A stretch of 39,762 nucleotides of DNA from contig JAEWAQ010000008.1 in assembly GCA_023391635.1 (NCBI GenBank), positions 1 through 39,762 on the forward strand. Reading direction: 5' to 3'. The notes beneath the pieces were generated by a model. It was not told the DNA's origin. It searched no databases and saw nothing but the letters and a program-made list of their open reading frames with translations. The stretch comes from Bacillota bacterium. GTDB lineage: Bacteria > Bacillota > Bacilli > Paenibacillales > Paenibacillaceae. Below, in pieces: positions 1 through 8,486 of the stretch. The position numbers were made by a program, and so were the translations under genes. Each line of letters opens with the position of its first letter. Position 1 is the first letter of the stretch.

Positions 1-57
1 CCGCCAAACCGCTGAAATTGTGTCGCAGAGCCGCTAATTCCGCCCTGGCTCCGCTGA
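1..57. repeat. Degenerate short repeat at left edge
   Basis: Three CCGCT(G/A)A-like words recur at about 20-bp intervals (near 9, 31 and 51). A GCAGAGC.GC..A word followed about 23 bp later by TGGCTCC resembles the core of the 51-bp tandem repeat at the right end of the window. It may be one decayed copy of a dispersed intergenic repeat. The similarity is weak and the window edge cuts it. Confidence 0.25.
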
Positions 58-100
58 TCCTCCAAAAAAACCATCAAGACGATCTGGCGTTATTCTTGTT

Positions 101-133
101 CGTAAGATTGTTGTAAGTTTCCTTGATTACAAT
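101..133 (+). promoter_or_regulatory. 11-bp direct-repeat promoter of the SLH-PEBP gene
   Basis: CGTAAG (101-106), five bases, then TGTAAG (112-117), ten bases, then a TACAAT -10 box (128-133). There is no -35 hexamer at the usual place; the direct repeat occupies it. The same layout, with the same 5- and 10-base spacings, occurs at 7964-7996 and, on the minus strand, at 10619-10587. Such sites are typical of OmpR/SARP-type winged-helix activators. The start codon lies 33 bases past the -10. Confidence 0.6.
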
Positions 134-166
134 TCGACTATCCAACATAGATAGGAGATTGGCAGA

Positions 167-2620
167 ATGATGGCTAACAAGATTCGTCAAACGCTGGTGT
201 TCGTTCTTTCGTGCTGTTTGATCCTGACCGCGTTCGGCGCGGCGTCGGCCAAGCAGATCAAGTCGGACATTGCCGGGCATTGGGCGGAGGCCTTGATCGG
301 ACAATGGGCCGAGAATGGCTGGATTTACGGTTATGGGAACGGCCTCTACAAACCGGATCAAAAGATCTCGCGCGGAGAATGGATGGCGTTCGTGGATAGA
401 GTGTTCGGTACGTCAGCCGTGGCCGAAGCGAAGGAAGCGGTTCGGTCAGGCGCAATACCTGGCTATGATGATGACAGCATGTATGGAAATGACCCGGTCA
501 CGCGCCAGGAAGCAGCTGTGATGATGGCGAACCTGCTTCATCTCGCTGACGTAAGCGCGGCCGCGAACCGCTTCACGGATGCGGATCGAATCGCGGCATG
601 GAGCATGGGAGCCGTCGGCGCATTGGCGGAGAAATCGATCTTGTCCGGCTATACGGACCGCACCTTCAGACCGGATGGAATCGTGACGAGGGCGGAAGCG
701 GTCAGCCTGTTAAACCGAGCGCTTGATCAGCAGGCGACGGTCTATGCTGTCGGGGGCACGTACGGTCCGGCGACTGGACAGGCAACTGTGAACGGCGACG
801 TGAAAATCACGGCTCACGGCGTGACGTTGCGCAACATGGTTATTCAAGGCAATCTGCTGCTCGCCGAATCGATCGGCGAAGGAGACGTGTTCTTGAACAA
901 CGTGACGGTAAACGGAACGACGACGGTGCGCGGCGGAGGCGCCAATTCCGTGCACCTTCGCGATACAATGCTTGTGACAGTGATCGTGAACAAGTTGACG
1001 GGCGATATCCGGATCGTGGCGGAGGGCAAGACGAGCGTCGGGCAGGTGACGCTGCAATCGGGCGCCAAGCTGGACGCGTCGGCGTCCGAAGGCGAGCAAG
1101 CGGCGTTCGGGCTTGTCAGCCTGTCGGAGCTGCTGCCGGAGGGTGCGACTGTGACGCTGTTGGGCTCCTTCGATGAAGTGGAAGTGTTCTCGCAGTCTGT
1201 CGCGATTGAAGTTCCGCAAGGTGCGATCCGCCAGTTGAGCGCCTCGGAACAATCGTCAGGCGTTACACTGACGCTGGGCAAGGATGCCCGGATCGCCGCT
1301 TTGATTCTGGAAGCCGTCATGAAGGTGCTGGGCGAAGGCTCGATCGATAAAGCGACGATCGGAGAGAAAGCGGCAGGGACTACATTCGAGAAAGCGCCTG
1401 CGCAGCAAGAGGGCAGCGGAAGCGCGACGCCGTCTCCCGCCGCTTCGACCGGTTCAGGAGGCTCAGGCGGCGGCAGCAGTGGTGGCGGCACTTCCGATAC
1501 CGCCCCGCCGACGCTGTCCGGCGTATCCGCAGGCACCGTGACAGGAGACGTCTACGGCACGAGCAGCGAGAACGGCACCTTGTATCTGGTGCCGAAAGGA
1601 ACCGCCAAAGAACTGAGCCACCTGACGAATATGTCCGCCCTGCCCTCCGGCAATCGCGCAACCGCAACGGCAGGACAATCGGCGACGATCGACACGTCCA
1701 AGCTGCCGGCGGGAACTTACGTACTGTACGCAGTCGATGCCAGCCATAATATTTCAACCGTGTCCGCCGATATTGAACTTGCTTTCGCCGTCTCCTCTAG
1801 CGCCTATGCGGACGGCTCGCCGATCCCGGCGAAATATTCGGTGGACGGCGGCAATACGAGCATTCCGCTAACCTGGAGACACGCGCCAAGCGGGACACAG
1901 TCGTTCATGGTGCTGATGTACGACGAGCATCCGGACGCCTATGATTTCATCCATTGGCATGTGATCAATATTCCGGCCCATGTGAATGCGATCGTGGAGA
2001 ATGCTTCCCGTAAGGACGCCATGCCGACCGGCAGCACGGAACTGCATCATTACTTCGGCGACCATCTCGCGCAAGGCGCCCGCGGGTATGGCGGACCGCA
2101 GCCTCCGCCAGGCCTCGACCCCGAGACGGGCACGCATCTGTATCGGACGGTCGTACTCGCACTCGCCGATACGTTGGATGCGAACGACGATCAGCTGAAT
2201 CCGGATAACGCCTACATGGCGATGACCGTCTCGCAGCTTAGAGAATACCTGGGCGGGCGCATTCTGGCCGAAGCTGCTTGGACAGGCACGTTCTTCACGC
2301 CGGCCGCGCCCATGCTTGACGAGGATGATTGGTCTTTTATCGGCGACGAAGAGAATGAAGTGTCCAGAATCGACTATGACTTGCCGGATAATAGCAAGCT
2401 GGTCTACGCATTCTGGGAATGGGCTCCTCCGCTGCCCCAAGCAGGCAAGCCGATCCCGGGATATGAATGGCTCCCTGACGTTTTCAAGGATTACGACGAT
2501 AACACGGGGATTTCCTGGGCAGAGGCCGAAGAACATCAATTCTTTACCTTATACGTAGTCGACGGCAACGGCAATGTCATCGCATTCACCCTGATAGAGA
2601 GACAAGTCGAAGTATCCTGA
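167..2620 (+). CDS. S-layer-homology surface protein fused to a YbhB/YbcL (PEBP-like) domain
   Basis: Secreted, cell-wall-attached protein of 817 residues. It has a signal peptide (about 1-28, ending ASAKQ) and three SLH motifs (about 30-190), the second shortened at its front. A beta-strand-rich region typical of Paenibacillus surface proteins follows (about 195-410), then a Gly/Ser/Pro linker (about 412-445) and an Ig-like segment. A PEBP/YbhB-type domain lies at about 540-712, with the family's FIHWHV strand and a GGPQPPPG..H ligand loop. About 100 unassigned acidic residues end the protein. SLH motifs bind pyruvylated secondary wall polymer, so the PEBP domain should sit outside the cell. 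The start is supported by AGGAG at 153-157. It stands alone, and its promoter belongs to the shared direct-repeat set. The ligand of the PEBP domain is unknown. Confidence 0.85.
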   Translation: MMANKIRQTLVFVLSCCLILTAFGAASAKQIKSDIAGHWAEALIGQWAENGWIYGYGNGLYKPDQKISRGEWMAFVDRVFGTSAVAEAKEAVRSGAIPGYDDDSMYGNDPVTRQEAAVMMANLLHLADVSAAANRFTDADRIAAWSMGAVGALAEKSILSGYTDRTFRPDGIVTRAEAVSLLNRALDQQATVYAVGGTYGPATGQATVNGDVKITAHGVTLRNMVIQGNLLLAESIGEGDVFLNNVTVNGTTTVRGGGANSVHLRDTMLVTVIVNKLTGDIRIVAEGKTSVGQVTLQSGAKLDASASEGEQAAFGLVSLSELLPEGATVTLLGSFDEVEVFSQSVAIEVPQGAIRQLSASEQSSGVTLTLGKDARIAALILEAVMKVLGEGSIDKATIGEKAAGTTFEKAPAQQEGSGSATPSPAASTGSGGSGGGSSGGGTSDTAPPTLSGVSAGTVTGDVYGTSSENGTLYLVPKGTAKELSHLTNMSALPSGNRATATAGQSATIDTSKLPAGTYVLYAVDASHNISTVSADIELAFAVSSSAYADGSPIPAKYSVDGGNTSIPLTWRHAPSGTQSFMVLMYDEHPDAYDFIHWHVINIPAHVNAIVENASRKDAMPTGSTELHHYFGDHLAQGARGYGGPQPPPGLDPETGTHLYRTVVLALADTLDANDDQLNPDNAYMAMTVSQLREYLGGRILAEAAWTGTFFTPAAPMLDEDDWSFIGDEENEVSRIDYDLPDNSKLVYAFWEWAPPLPQAGKPIPGYEWLPDVFKDYDDNTGISWAEAEEHQFFTLYVVDGNGNVIAFTLIERQVEVS

Positions 2621-2760
2621 CCAGTAGAACACTCCAGAAATATCGTGACTGCTCGCAGATAGGTAAAACGGACACGACAGTGCATTCGGATGAGATGTGG
2701 TTTTGTACGTTATGCAGTTGTTCGATAGTGGATCCCTGCGACTCCCGCTAATAGAACATC

Positions 2761-2775
2761 CTAACATAATGTTAG
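2761..2775. promoter_or_regulatory. Perfect 7-1-7 palindrome, candidate operator
   Basis: CTAACAT-A-ATGTTAG is a perfect inverted repeat about 280 bp upstream of the likely start of the BTAD regulator. Size and AT content fit a dimeric repressor site (MarR-like, for example). No cognate regulator can be named. Confidence 0.4.
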
Positions 2776-2868
2776 AATTCGCCTTCCATCCTGGGGGAAA
2801 CTCAGTTACAGAGCATTGATCGAGTTGGCAGCAGGCGCTAACCTGGCGGGACCCGGCTGCGACGTTTT

Positions 2869-2880
2869 AGTAACGTTACT
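2869..2880. promoter_or_regulatory. 12-bp palindrome AGTAACGTTACT
   Basis: Perfectly self-complementary 12-mer just upstream of the leader hairpin of the BTAD operon. It could be an operator or a small hairpin in the leader RNA. Confidence 0.3.
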
Positions 2881-2911
2881 TTAGGAGCGATCTGCTAGGC
2901 GTGCAGCATGC

Positions 2912-2951
2912 AAGAGGTCCTGCCCGGCATTCTTGCCCGGGAGGGCCTCTT
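2912..2951 (+). terminator. Leader hairpin, terminator or attenuator
   Basis: Arms 2912-2927 and 2936-2951 form ten pairs, a bulged G and five more GC pairs around an 8-nt loop, followed by a modest T-rich tail (TTCTCGTTAATTT). It sits about 110 bp before the start codon chosen for the BTAD regulator. It may therefore end readthrough or attenuate the operon rather than mark the end of a gene. Confidence 0.5.
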
Positions 2952-3057
2952 CTCGTTAATTTATCGGCGACAGGACCGTTCGACAAGGGATTCGCCAGCC
3001 GATGCCGAATATATCGACTATCATCGCAGACATTTCTTCGCGGAAGGTGAACGAACG

Positions 3058-4878
3058 ATGAGACAGCCTCCCGGCCCCGCGCGGAAGCGAGGGAGCAATG
3101 GCAGCCGGAACCATGCCATTCTGATGCTGGAACGCGCCTTGTTGAACGGAGAACGGATGGACGACACGGAGCTTGCTCAGCTGTCGCCCGCCGACTTGTA
3201 CGGCTCCCCCTTGCTGTCCAAAGCCAGGGGTGAGGCGCTCATTCTGTCCGGCCATCTGAGGGATGGTCTGCATTTGTTGAGCCGCGCTGTCAAAGGCCTG
3301 GCCGCTCAAGGACTGCAACGGGACATGCTGGATGCTCTTGCCGGCCTCGCGATGGCGCATATCCGAACGGGCAGTTTGTCCGAAGCGGCCACCATCGTTC
3401 AATTTTTGAAAGAAGAGTTCGCCAGATCCTCCATCAGTTTGCCAGGGAAGGTTGCGCACGCACTGGCTGTCGGCGCCTATTTGCTCGATGAATCGGGAGA
3501 GACGGAGGCTTACCTGAACGCTGCTTTCGATGCTTATTCCGCGCAGGAACCGCTCGAATCCGGCTACGGAACGCTGCTGCTGGATGTGTGGACCGCAATG
3601 GTGCCGCGGGATGAGCTTCCCGCTTGGGGCTCCCGCTGGGAATGGGCGCGGCAGCAATCCCTCCTGGGGAAGAAGCTGGACGCCCACGTTCGCTGCGTGC
3701 AGGGGATGAGCCGCTTCCATGCCAACGATATGCAAGAAGCCGTCACAATGCTGGGTACGCCTGCCGGTCTTGCTTCCTCGCTCGGTCATGATCATACCTT
3801 GATCGTGCGCTGCTACCGTTTTCTTGCGCAATGTCGCCTTGGAACTTCCGAGCGAATGCCGACAGAGCAGGATTACCGTCGGCTCGATCGGGAACTGCGG
3901 AAGGACGAAGCCAACTTGATATTGCGGTTTCAAGCAGAAATCGTGACGCACGAATGGCTTCGATTGCGCGCCGATTCTGCCGGAGCGCTCGCGGCGAGAC
4001 GTGCGGCCGCCGTCATTCAAGGCTTGTCGCGGTTGCCGGCTCAGGCGAGGACATTGGTTGGCCTGGATGAGTCGGATGCACGGGGGCGAGGTCGACGGGC
4101 GAATCCGAATAGTTCGGCCGAATCTGGTCATGCCTGGCGATTCTATTGTTTCGGCAGGCTAAGAATCGTTCGCGAGGGAATGGAGGCGGAAGCGCCCGCA
4201 TGGAAGCGTAAGAAAACGAAAGAACTGCTTGTCTACTTGCTGCTTCAGCCCAAGTACGAATCGCCGAAGGATCGGGTCGTGGAGTTGCTGTTTGCCGGCG
4301 ATGAGCCTGAGAAAGCCGCCAACAAGCTGTATGTGGCGATCCATGAGTTGAAGAAGACGCTGTTCCTGCATCTTGGGCAGACCGACGCGGTTGCGCTCAA
4401 GGAAGGCCAGGTGCGCTTGAACGAACGGCTGATCGATTATTCGGACGTGGAGCAATTTGGGAACCTTGCGCGGGTGGGCGAACAATTATGGCGCGAAGAC
4501 CGCGAGCTGGCACTGGAAATGTTCGACCGGGCTTGTCAATTGTACGATGACCTGTTGCCGGAGATGCCGTATGTCGATTGGTTGGAGCCGTATCGGGAAT
4601 CGCTGGCGGAGAGGCAATCCGGCATGCTGAGAAGACTGGCGTTGCAGACATCTGCCCGGGGCGATCTGGAGCGGGCGGAATCCTACATCGGCGAATGGCT
4701 TCGCATCAAACCGCTGCTCGAGGAAGCGCATCACGAACGGATCTCGCTGCTCATGAGAAGCGGCAGGCCATCGGAAGCCCGCGAATGGTATCGCAGTTGG
4801 GAACGCACGTGCCGGCTTGAGCTCGGCTCTGCGCCGATGCCGGAAACGAGGCAATTGGTTGCGGAGGTTCATCCATGA
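3058..4878 (+). CDS. SARP/BTAD-type transcriptional regulator with TPR-like N-terminal half
   Basis: Predicted cytoplasmic DNA-binding regulator of 606 residues. Residues about 20-340 are helical, TPR-like repeats. Residues about 359-450 form an OmpR-type winged helix (WRFYCFGRLRIV, then WKRKKTKELLVYLLL and a KAANKLYVAIHELKK helix). Residues about 455-600 form a BTAD all-helical domain. No NB-ARC/AAA ATPase is present, unlike AfsR or MalT. The start at 3058 has GAAGGTG at a good distance. The frame is open to 2908, but that extension would translate through a strong hairpin. The gene overlaps the next by ATGA, so it is translationally coupled to the phosphatase. SARP-type winged helices bind direct repeats with 11-bp spacing; three such sites lie in this window, which makes this protein their candidate reader (inference). 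Confidence 0.8.
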   Translation: MRQPPGPARKRGSNGSRNHAILMLERALLNGERMDDTELAQLSPADLYGSPLLSKARGEALILSGHLRDGLHLLSRAVKGLAAQGLQRDMLDALAGLAMAHIRTGSLSEAATIVQFLKEEFARSSISLPGKVAHALAVGAYLLDESGETEAYLNAAFDAYSAQEPLESGYGTLLLDVWTAMVPRDELPAWGSRWEWARQQSLLGKKLDAHVRCVQGMSRFHANDMQEAVTMLGTPAGLASSLGHDHTLIVRCYRFLAQCRLGTSERMPTEQDYRRLDRELRKDEANLILRFQAEIVTHEWLRLRADSAGALAARRAAAVIQGLSRLPAQARTLVGLDESDARGRGRRANPNSSAESGHAWRFYCFGRLRIVREGMEAEAPAWKRKKTKELLVYLLLQPKYESPKDRVVELLFAGDEPEKAANKLYVAIHELKKTLFLHLGQTDAVALKEGQVRLNERLIDYSDVEQFGNLARVGEQLWREDRELALEMFDRACQLYDDLLPEMPYVDWLEPYRESLAERQSGMLRRLALQTSARGDLERAESYIGEWLRIKPLLEEAHHERISLLMRSGRPSEAREWYRSWERTCRLELGSAPMPETRQLVAEVHP

Positions 4879-6506
4879 ATCCGTACCGGATGATGAAGCG
4901 CAAGCTGATCCGATTGTATATCGGCATGATGCTTGGGTTACTAGCAGTCATGAATGGCTACAACGCCTTTGTCGACGGTTCGACGTGGGCGCACATATTT
5001 CGATACGACTTCTATTATGTGCTGGCAGGCAATGCGGCCGTATTCGCCATGCTGGGCTCCTTGACGAACATTCGGCTGCGCAAGGTGAAGGCTTTCTTCG
5101 CGGAACGGGGAAATCCGGCAACCCAGGCGGGCGCGCTGCGGGCCCTGCTCAGGTTGCCTGCGGAGATCGGCTTTGCTTTCCTGGCGGGCTGCATGCTGCT
5201 GTCCTTCGCCTATCATTTTGCGGAAATCGTGCTGCTGCGGATTCGTCCGCTCGACTTGGTCGTGATCCGCCATGTGATGATCGAGCTGGCGGCGGGCGCT
5301 ACGCTTGCGATTCTAATACACGGCATCGTTCGCATAATCGCGGCGCCTTGCGCGTCTCTGCTCGCGAAGAAGGACATGGAGGGAATGCGGCCGACATCGC
5401 TGTTCTGGCCATGGCTGGGCGCCTATGCCAGCTTGCTCGCGGTCACGTGTCTCATGCTCATTTGGAGCGTCATCAACGGGGTAGGCATGGGCGGCGTCCG
5501 CCTGGAGATCGTGCTTGCGGTCAGTCTCTTCACCTTTGTGTTCGGTCTCTTCGTGATCCGATTGCTAACGTCGGGGTTGCTGCGCGATATCGGAGCGCTG
5601 ACCCGCGGCATGGAGGCGCTGCGCGAAGAACCGACCAATCGCCGGTTCATTCCGGTGACCGGTCGGGATGAGACAGGCCAACTGGCTGAGGCGGTCAACG
5701 TCCTGCAGGACCAGATCGAGCGGGAATATGCGGATATCCGAAATGAGCTTCATCTGGCGCAAGAGGTGCAGCGGAGATTGCTGCCTGCGGCGGAGCATGA
5801 AATCGGCTGTTTTCGGATCGCTTGTCATGCCAGACCGGCACGGGAAGTCGGAGGAGATCTGTACGACGTGCTGTGTCTGTCGGATCGGATGTTCGCGATC
5901 GCGATCGGCGACGTATCGGGGAAGGGGATGTCGGCCGCTCTCGTGATGTCCGCCGTTATGACGCTGTTCCGATCGGAAGCCAGACGCGGCGGATCGGCCG
6001 GCGATATGATGACTCGTCTCAACAGGCATTTGAGCGAAACGCTGCGCGGATCGATGATGGTGACGCTCGGCATCGGGCTGTTCGACTGTCGGGCAGGTAC
6101 GTTATCGTACGCCAGCGGCGGGCATCTGGCGCCTTATGTCATTGCCCAAGGCAGCATCAGGCCGCACCTGTTCAGTTCTCTGCCGCTTGGGATCGATGCC
6201 GAAGAGCGTTATTCGGAGGAACAGATCCCGCTGAATCCGGGTGAATGTCTGGTTCTGTATACGGACGGCGTGATCGAAAGGGTGAATGCGTCCGGCGCGA
6301 TGCTCGGTTTTGAACGGCTGGAGAGCGCGCTCGCCGACGTGTCTCCAGGAGACTCGCCGACGGAGATGCTGGCATGCCTGCGGACGGCCCTGCAGGTGCC
6401 CGACGCCGATCATGAAGCGGAATTGCAACAACCTGCCATCCATGATGACGACTGGACGTTGATGCTCATTCAACGTGCGGATGAGGAGGGAGTCGTCGAT
6501 GCGTAA
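4875..6506 (+). CDS. Membrane PP2C-type SpoIIE/RsbU-like serine phosphatase
   Basis: Predicted to dephosphorylate a phospho-STAS protein in a partner switch. It has 543 residues: six membrane segments in about 1-245, a HAMP-like linker (about 235-290), a helical linker with AQEVQRRLLP (about 300) typical of RsbU-like enzymes, then the SpoIIE domain. The metal-binding acids are present: D328 in GGDLYD, D346 in GDVSGKG and D464 in TDG. The ATG overlaps the stop of the BTAD gene by four bases, and the 3' end overlaps the start of a degenerate paralogue. The likely substrate is the STAS protein at 8487-8861. The signal sensed by the membrane domain is unknown. Confidence 0.88.
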   Translation: MNPYRMMKRKLIRLYIGMMLGLLAVMNGYNAFVDGSTWAHIFRYDFYYVLAGNAAVFAMLGSLTNIRLRKVKAFFAERGNPATQAGALRALLRLPAEIGFAFLAGCMLLSFAYHFAEIVLLRIRPLDLVVIRHVMIELAAGATLAILIHGIVRIIAAPCASLLAKKDMEGMRPTSLFWPWLGAYASLLAVTCLMLIWSVINGVGMGGVRLEIVLAVSLFTFVFGLFVIRLLTSGLLRDIGALTRGMEALREEPTNRRFIPVTGRDETGQLAEAVNVLQDQIEREYADIRNELHLAQEVQRRLLPAAEHEIGCFRIACHARPAREVGGDLYDVLCLSDRMFAIAIGDVSGKGMSAALVMSAVMTLFRSEARRGGSAGDMMTRLNRHLSETLRGSMMVTLGIGLFDCRAGTLSYASGGHLAPYVIAQGSIRPHLFSSLPLGIDAEERYSEEQIPLNPGECLVLYTDGVIERVNASGAMLGFERLESALADVSPGDSPTEMLACLRTALQVPDADHEAELQQPAIHDDDWTLMLIQRADEEGVVDA

Positions 6507-7968
6507 ATCTCCTCTGCTCAGGCAAACGCTGGCGATCTATTTGCTCGTCATCGTTCTTGGCACGCTACTCCTGATTGCCAAGAACGTCTGGGTGCACGAC
6601 CTGCGGCTGGCAGACCTTGCCGAATACTTCTTCGGGGCGATGGCCGTTCTGAATATCGTCTTTTTGTCGTTGATGCAGCTGATCAGCTATGTTCGCCTTC
6701 GCGGCGTTCACCGTTATTTTCAGGGGCGGACGTTATTTCCGCAGCCTGATCGGCTGTCGGGGAGGCTGTTTCGGTTTCCGACAGAGCTGTTCTGGAGCAT
6801 GATCGTGTTGTCTGCGATACTCTCTGTCGCCTACCACGGAGCTTACATGCTATTCATGGAGTCGAGCGACACCTGGAACGACTTGTTGAGCAGCTTCTTA
6901 TCGGAACAGGCGCTTGCCGTCACGCTGGCCGTGATGGTGTATAGCTTGCTGCGTTCCGCGCTGCGGCCTTACTTGCAGCAGCTGCAGCAATCGGGCATGG
7001 GAGGCGCAAGGCGCATGTCGGCCATCAGACCGCTCATGCTATGTTATATTAGCTGTTTCGTCATTATTAGCCTTGATGTACTGCGGAATTTGGTCGGTGT
7101 CGCCGAACAGGAAGGCGACGTCGACGTCGCTTCGCTGGCGAGCATCGTCATCGTCGATTTTCTGTTCAGCCTGGCCGTATTTACCCTGCTCATCAGAGGT
7201 CTGCGGCAGGAATTGCGCGAGATGACGGATGGCATTCGATCGCTGTCTTCCGGGAGTCGGGCCCAATTGCACGGCGCGATCCGAATCGGGTTTCCTGATG
7301 AAATGGGACAGCTTGCGGAGGCGTTTAACGCGGAACAGGAACGGGCAGCCCGGCGGTATGACCTGCTCGAGGAGGAATTGGCCCTGGCTGCGTCCGTCCA
7401 GCAGGTGCTGCTGCCCGTAAGGGAATGTCGATTCGGCAGTTGCAGCGTGCGGGCGGAGGGAACCATTGCCGAAGCTGCAGGGGAGTGGTACGACATCGTG
7501 CCGCTGGATCGAGGGCGATTCGCCGTCGTTGCCGGTGTCGTCCTTGGACGGGATATGCCTGCCGCGCTTGTTATGTCGGCCGCGCTTGTTCTGCTGCGCA
7601 GCGAGATCAGACGGGGCCGCGCTGCGGGCGATGCTTTGCAGCAGCTTCTCTCTGAATGGATGGATATATTGCCCAAGGATATGCGAATTCATATGGGCGT
7701 TGCTTTGCTGGACCCGTCGCGGAATACGGCGCAGATCGCAGCTGTCGGGTTCGTCGGCATCAAAGTGCGGCGGCAGTCGGAAGACGGCGCGGCGATGCAG
7801 TGCTTGGCAGTCGGACAGGAGGCCGTTCAATCCGGCAGCCTGTCGTTGCAGAGCGGAGACCGGATGACGATTGCCGTGGAAGCGGGAGCATCGGATCATG
7901 CCAGCCTCGGATATAAGAGAGCGGAGCGCGAACATACCCGCGTATCTGTCTACTACGATACGGGTTAA
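6499..7968 (+). CDS. Degenerate SpoIIE-like membrane protein (predicted pseudophosphatase)
   Basis: Paralogue of the preceding gene, 489 residues with the same layout: six membrane segments, HAMP-like linker (about 225-285) and a C-terminal SpoIIE-like fold. The catalytic acids are replaced: GGDLYD becomes AGEWYD (E329), GDVSGKG becomes GVVLGRD (V347), and YTDG becomes AVEAG. It keeps AASVQQVLLP in the linker and PAALVMSAALVLLRSE in the core, so the fold is probably intact. The ATG at 6499 with GAGGAG upstream overlaps the previous gene by 8 bp; an in-frame start at 6475 has no better ribosome site. It is probably a partner or regulatory subunit of the active phosphatase, not an enzyme. It is not frameshifted, so selection seems to maintain it. 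Confidence 0.8.
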   Translation: MRKSPLLRQTLAIYLLVIVLGTLLLIAKNVWVHDLRLADLAEYFFGAMAVLNIVFLSLMQLISYVRLRGVHRYFQGRTLFPQPDRLSGRLFRFPTELFWSMIVLSAILSVAYHGAYMLFMESSDTWNDLLSSFLSEQALAVTLAVMVYSLLRSALRPYLQQLQQSGMGGARRMSAIRPLMLCYISCFVIISLDVLRNLVGVAEQEGDVDVASLASIVIVDFLFSLAVFTLLIRGLRQELREMTDGIRSLSSGSRAQLHGAIRIGFPDEMGQLAEAFNAEQERAARRYDLLEEELALAASVQQVLLPVRECRFGSCSVRAEGTIAEAAGEWYDIVPLDRGRFAVVAGVVLGRDMPAALVMSAALVLLRSEIRRGRAAGDALQQLLSEWMDILPKDMRIHMGVALLDPSRNTAQIAAVGFVGIKVRRQSEDGAAMQCLAVGQEAVQSGSLSLQSGDRMTIAVEAGASDHASLGYKRAEREHTRVSVYYDTG

Positions 7969-7996
7969 GATTGTTGTAAGACGACCCGTATAGGAT
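7964..7996 (+). promoter_or_regulatory. 11-bp direct-repeat promoter of the rsbW-like/STAS pair
   Basis: GTTAAG (7964-7969), five bases, TGTAAG (7975-7980), ten bases, TAGGAT (7991-7996). It shares a 15-bp identical stretch (7966-7980) with 103-117 upstream of the SLH-PEBP gene. The first repeat overlaps the stop codon of the pseudophosphatase, so the downstream pair can be transcribed separately from the phosphatases. Confidence 0.55.
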
Positions 7997-8036
7997 AGAA
8001 ATAACGACAGATCGTTATCGGGAATGGGGTGATGGA

Positions 8037-8465
8037 ATGGCTAAGGGGAGTGCGTGCTCCGCCTCGTGGCAGCTGAGAAGCGAATTCGGGCAGGAGAAGA
8101 TCGTAACTGCCGGGCTCGCGCGCCTGTTAGCGCAGCAGCGCGTACGGCCGGAACGTCGGGAAGAAATCGTAACCGCTGTCGGCGAAGCTTGTTTGAATGC
8201 GCTTGAGCACGGGAATCGGCTGGAAGGAGACCGCTCGGTGGAAGTTTGCATGATCATGACAGGCCATTCCTGCACATTCCGTATCTATGATGAAGGCAGC
8301 GGGTTCGACTATGCCCCGCTGCCGGAAGATCAAGCCGCCAGGCACGGGCAAGCCGACCCGCGCGGCTGGGGGCTGCTGTTCATCTCTTCGTTCGCGAACC
8401 GAATCCGCGTGGGCGTCGAAGCGGGGAGATTTTACGTTGAACTCATGTTTCGATTGTACGAATAA
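8037..8465 (+). CDS. RsbW-like anti-sigma/serine kinase (HATPase_c)
   Basis: Soluble GHKL-fold kinase of 142 residues, the usual size for RsbW/SpoIIAB relatives. The N-box is EEIVTAVGEACLNALEHGN (N54 for Mg-ATP). The G1 box is YDEGSGFD (about 85-92) and the G2 region is RGWGLLFI (about 115). Family members phosphorylate a STAS antagonist and sequester a target, often a sigma factor. Here the STAS partner is next door (22-bp gap) but no sigma gene is in the window. GGGGTG lies at 8026-8031 before ATG 8037. Its own promoter of the shared type sits 40 bp upstream. Confidence 0.87.
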   Translation: MAKGSACSASWQLRSEFGQEKIVTAGLARLLAQQRVRPERREEIVTAVGEACLNALEHGNRLEGDRSVEVCMIMTGHSCTFRIYDEGSGFDYAPLPEDQAARHGQADPRGWGLLFISSFANRIRVGVEAGRFYVELMFRLYE

Positions 8466-8486
8466 GCGAAGGAGGGTGGGATCGGG

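Larger units (their letters stand above)
2621..3057. other. 437-bp intergenic/leader region before the BTAD operon
   Basis: No convincing gene. It contains two perfect palindromes (2761-2775 and 2869-2880), GC-rich sequence that can fold locally (GCAGC near 2830 with GGCTGC near 2855), and a strong hairpin at 2912-2951. That hairpin makes an upstream start for the next gene unlikely. The arrangement resembles a regulated leader, but it does not match any riboswitch class whose consensus I could check by eye. Confidence 0.5.

Noticed and set aside
2780..2910. Possible known riboswitch upstream of the BTAD operon (c-di-AMP, c-di-GMP, T-box or cobalamin types considered)
   Set aside because: None of the invariant blocks of these classes could be matched; only generic stem-forming sequence is present.
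2908..3057. N-terminal extension of the BTAD regulator from an ATG at 2908
   Set aside because: The segment translates through a strong hairpin, has no clear ribosome site and resembles no domain; ATG 3058 has GAAGGTG at good spacing.
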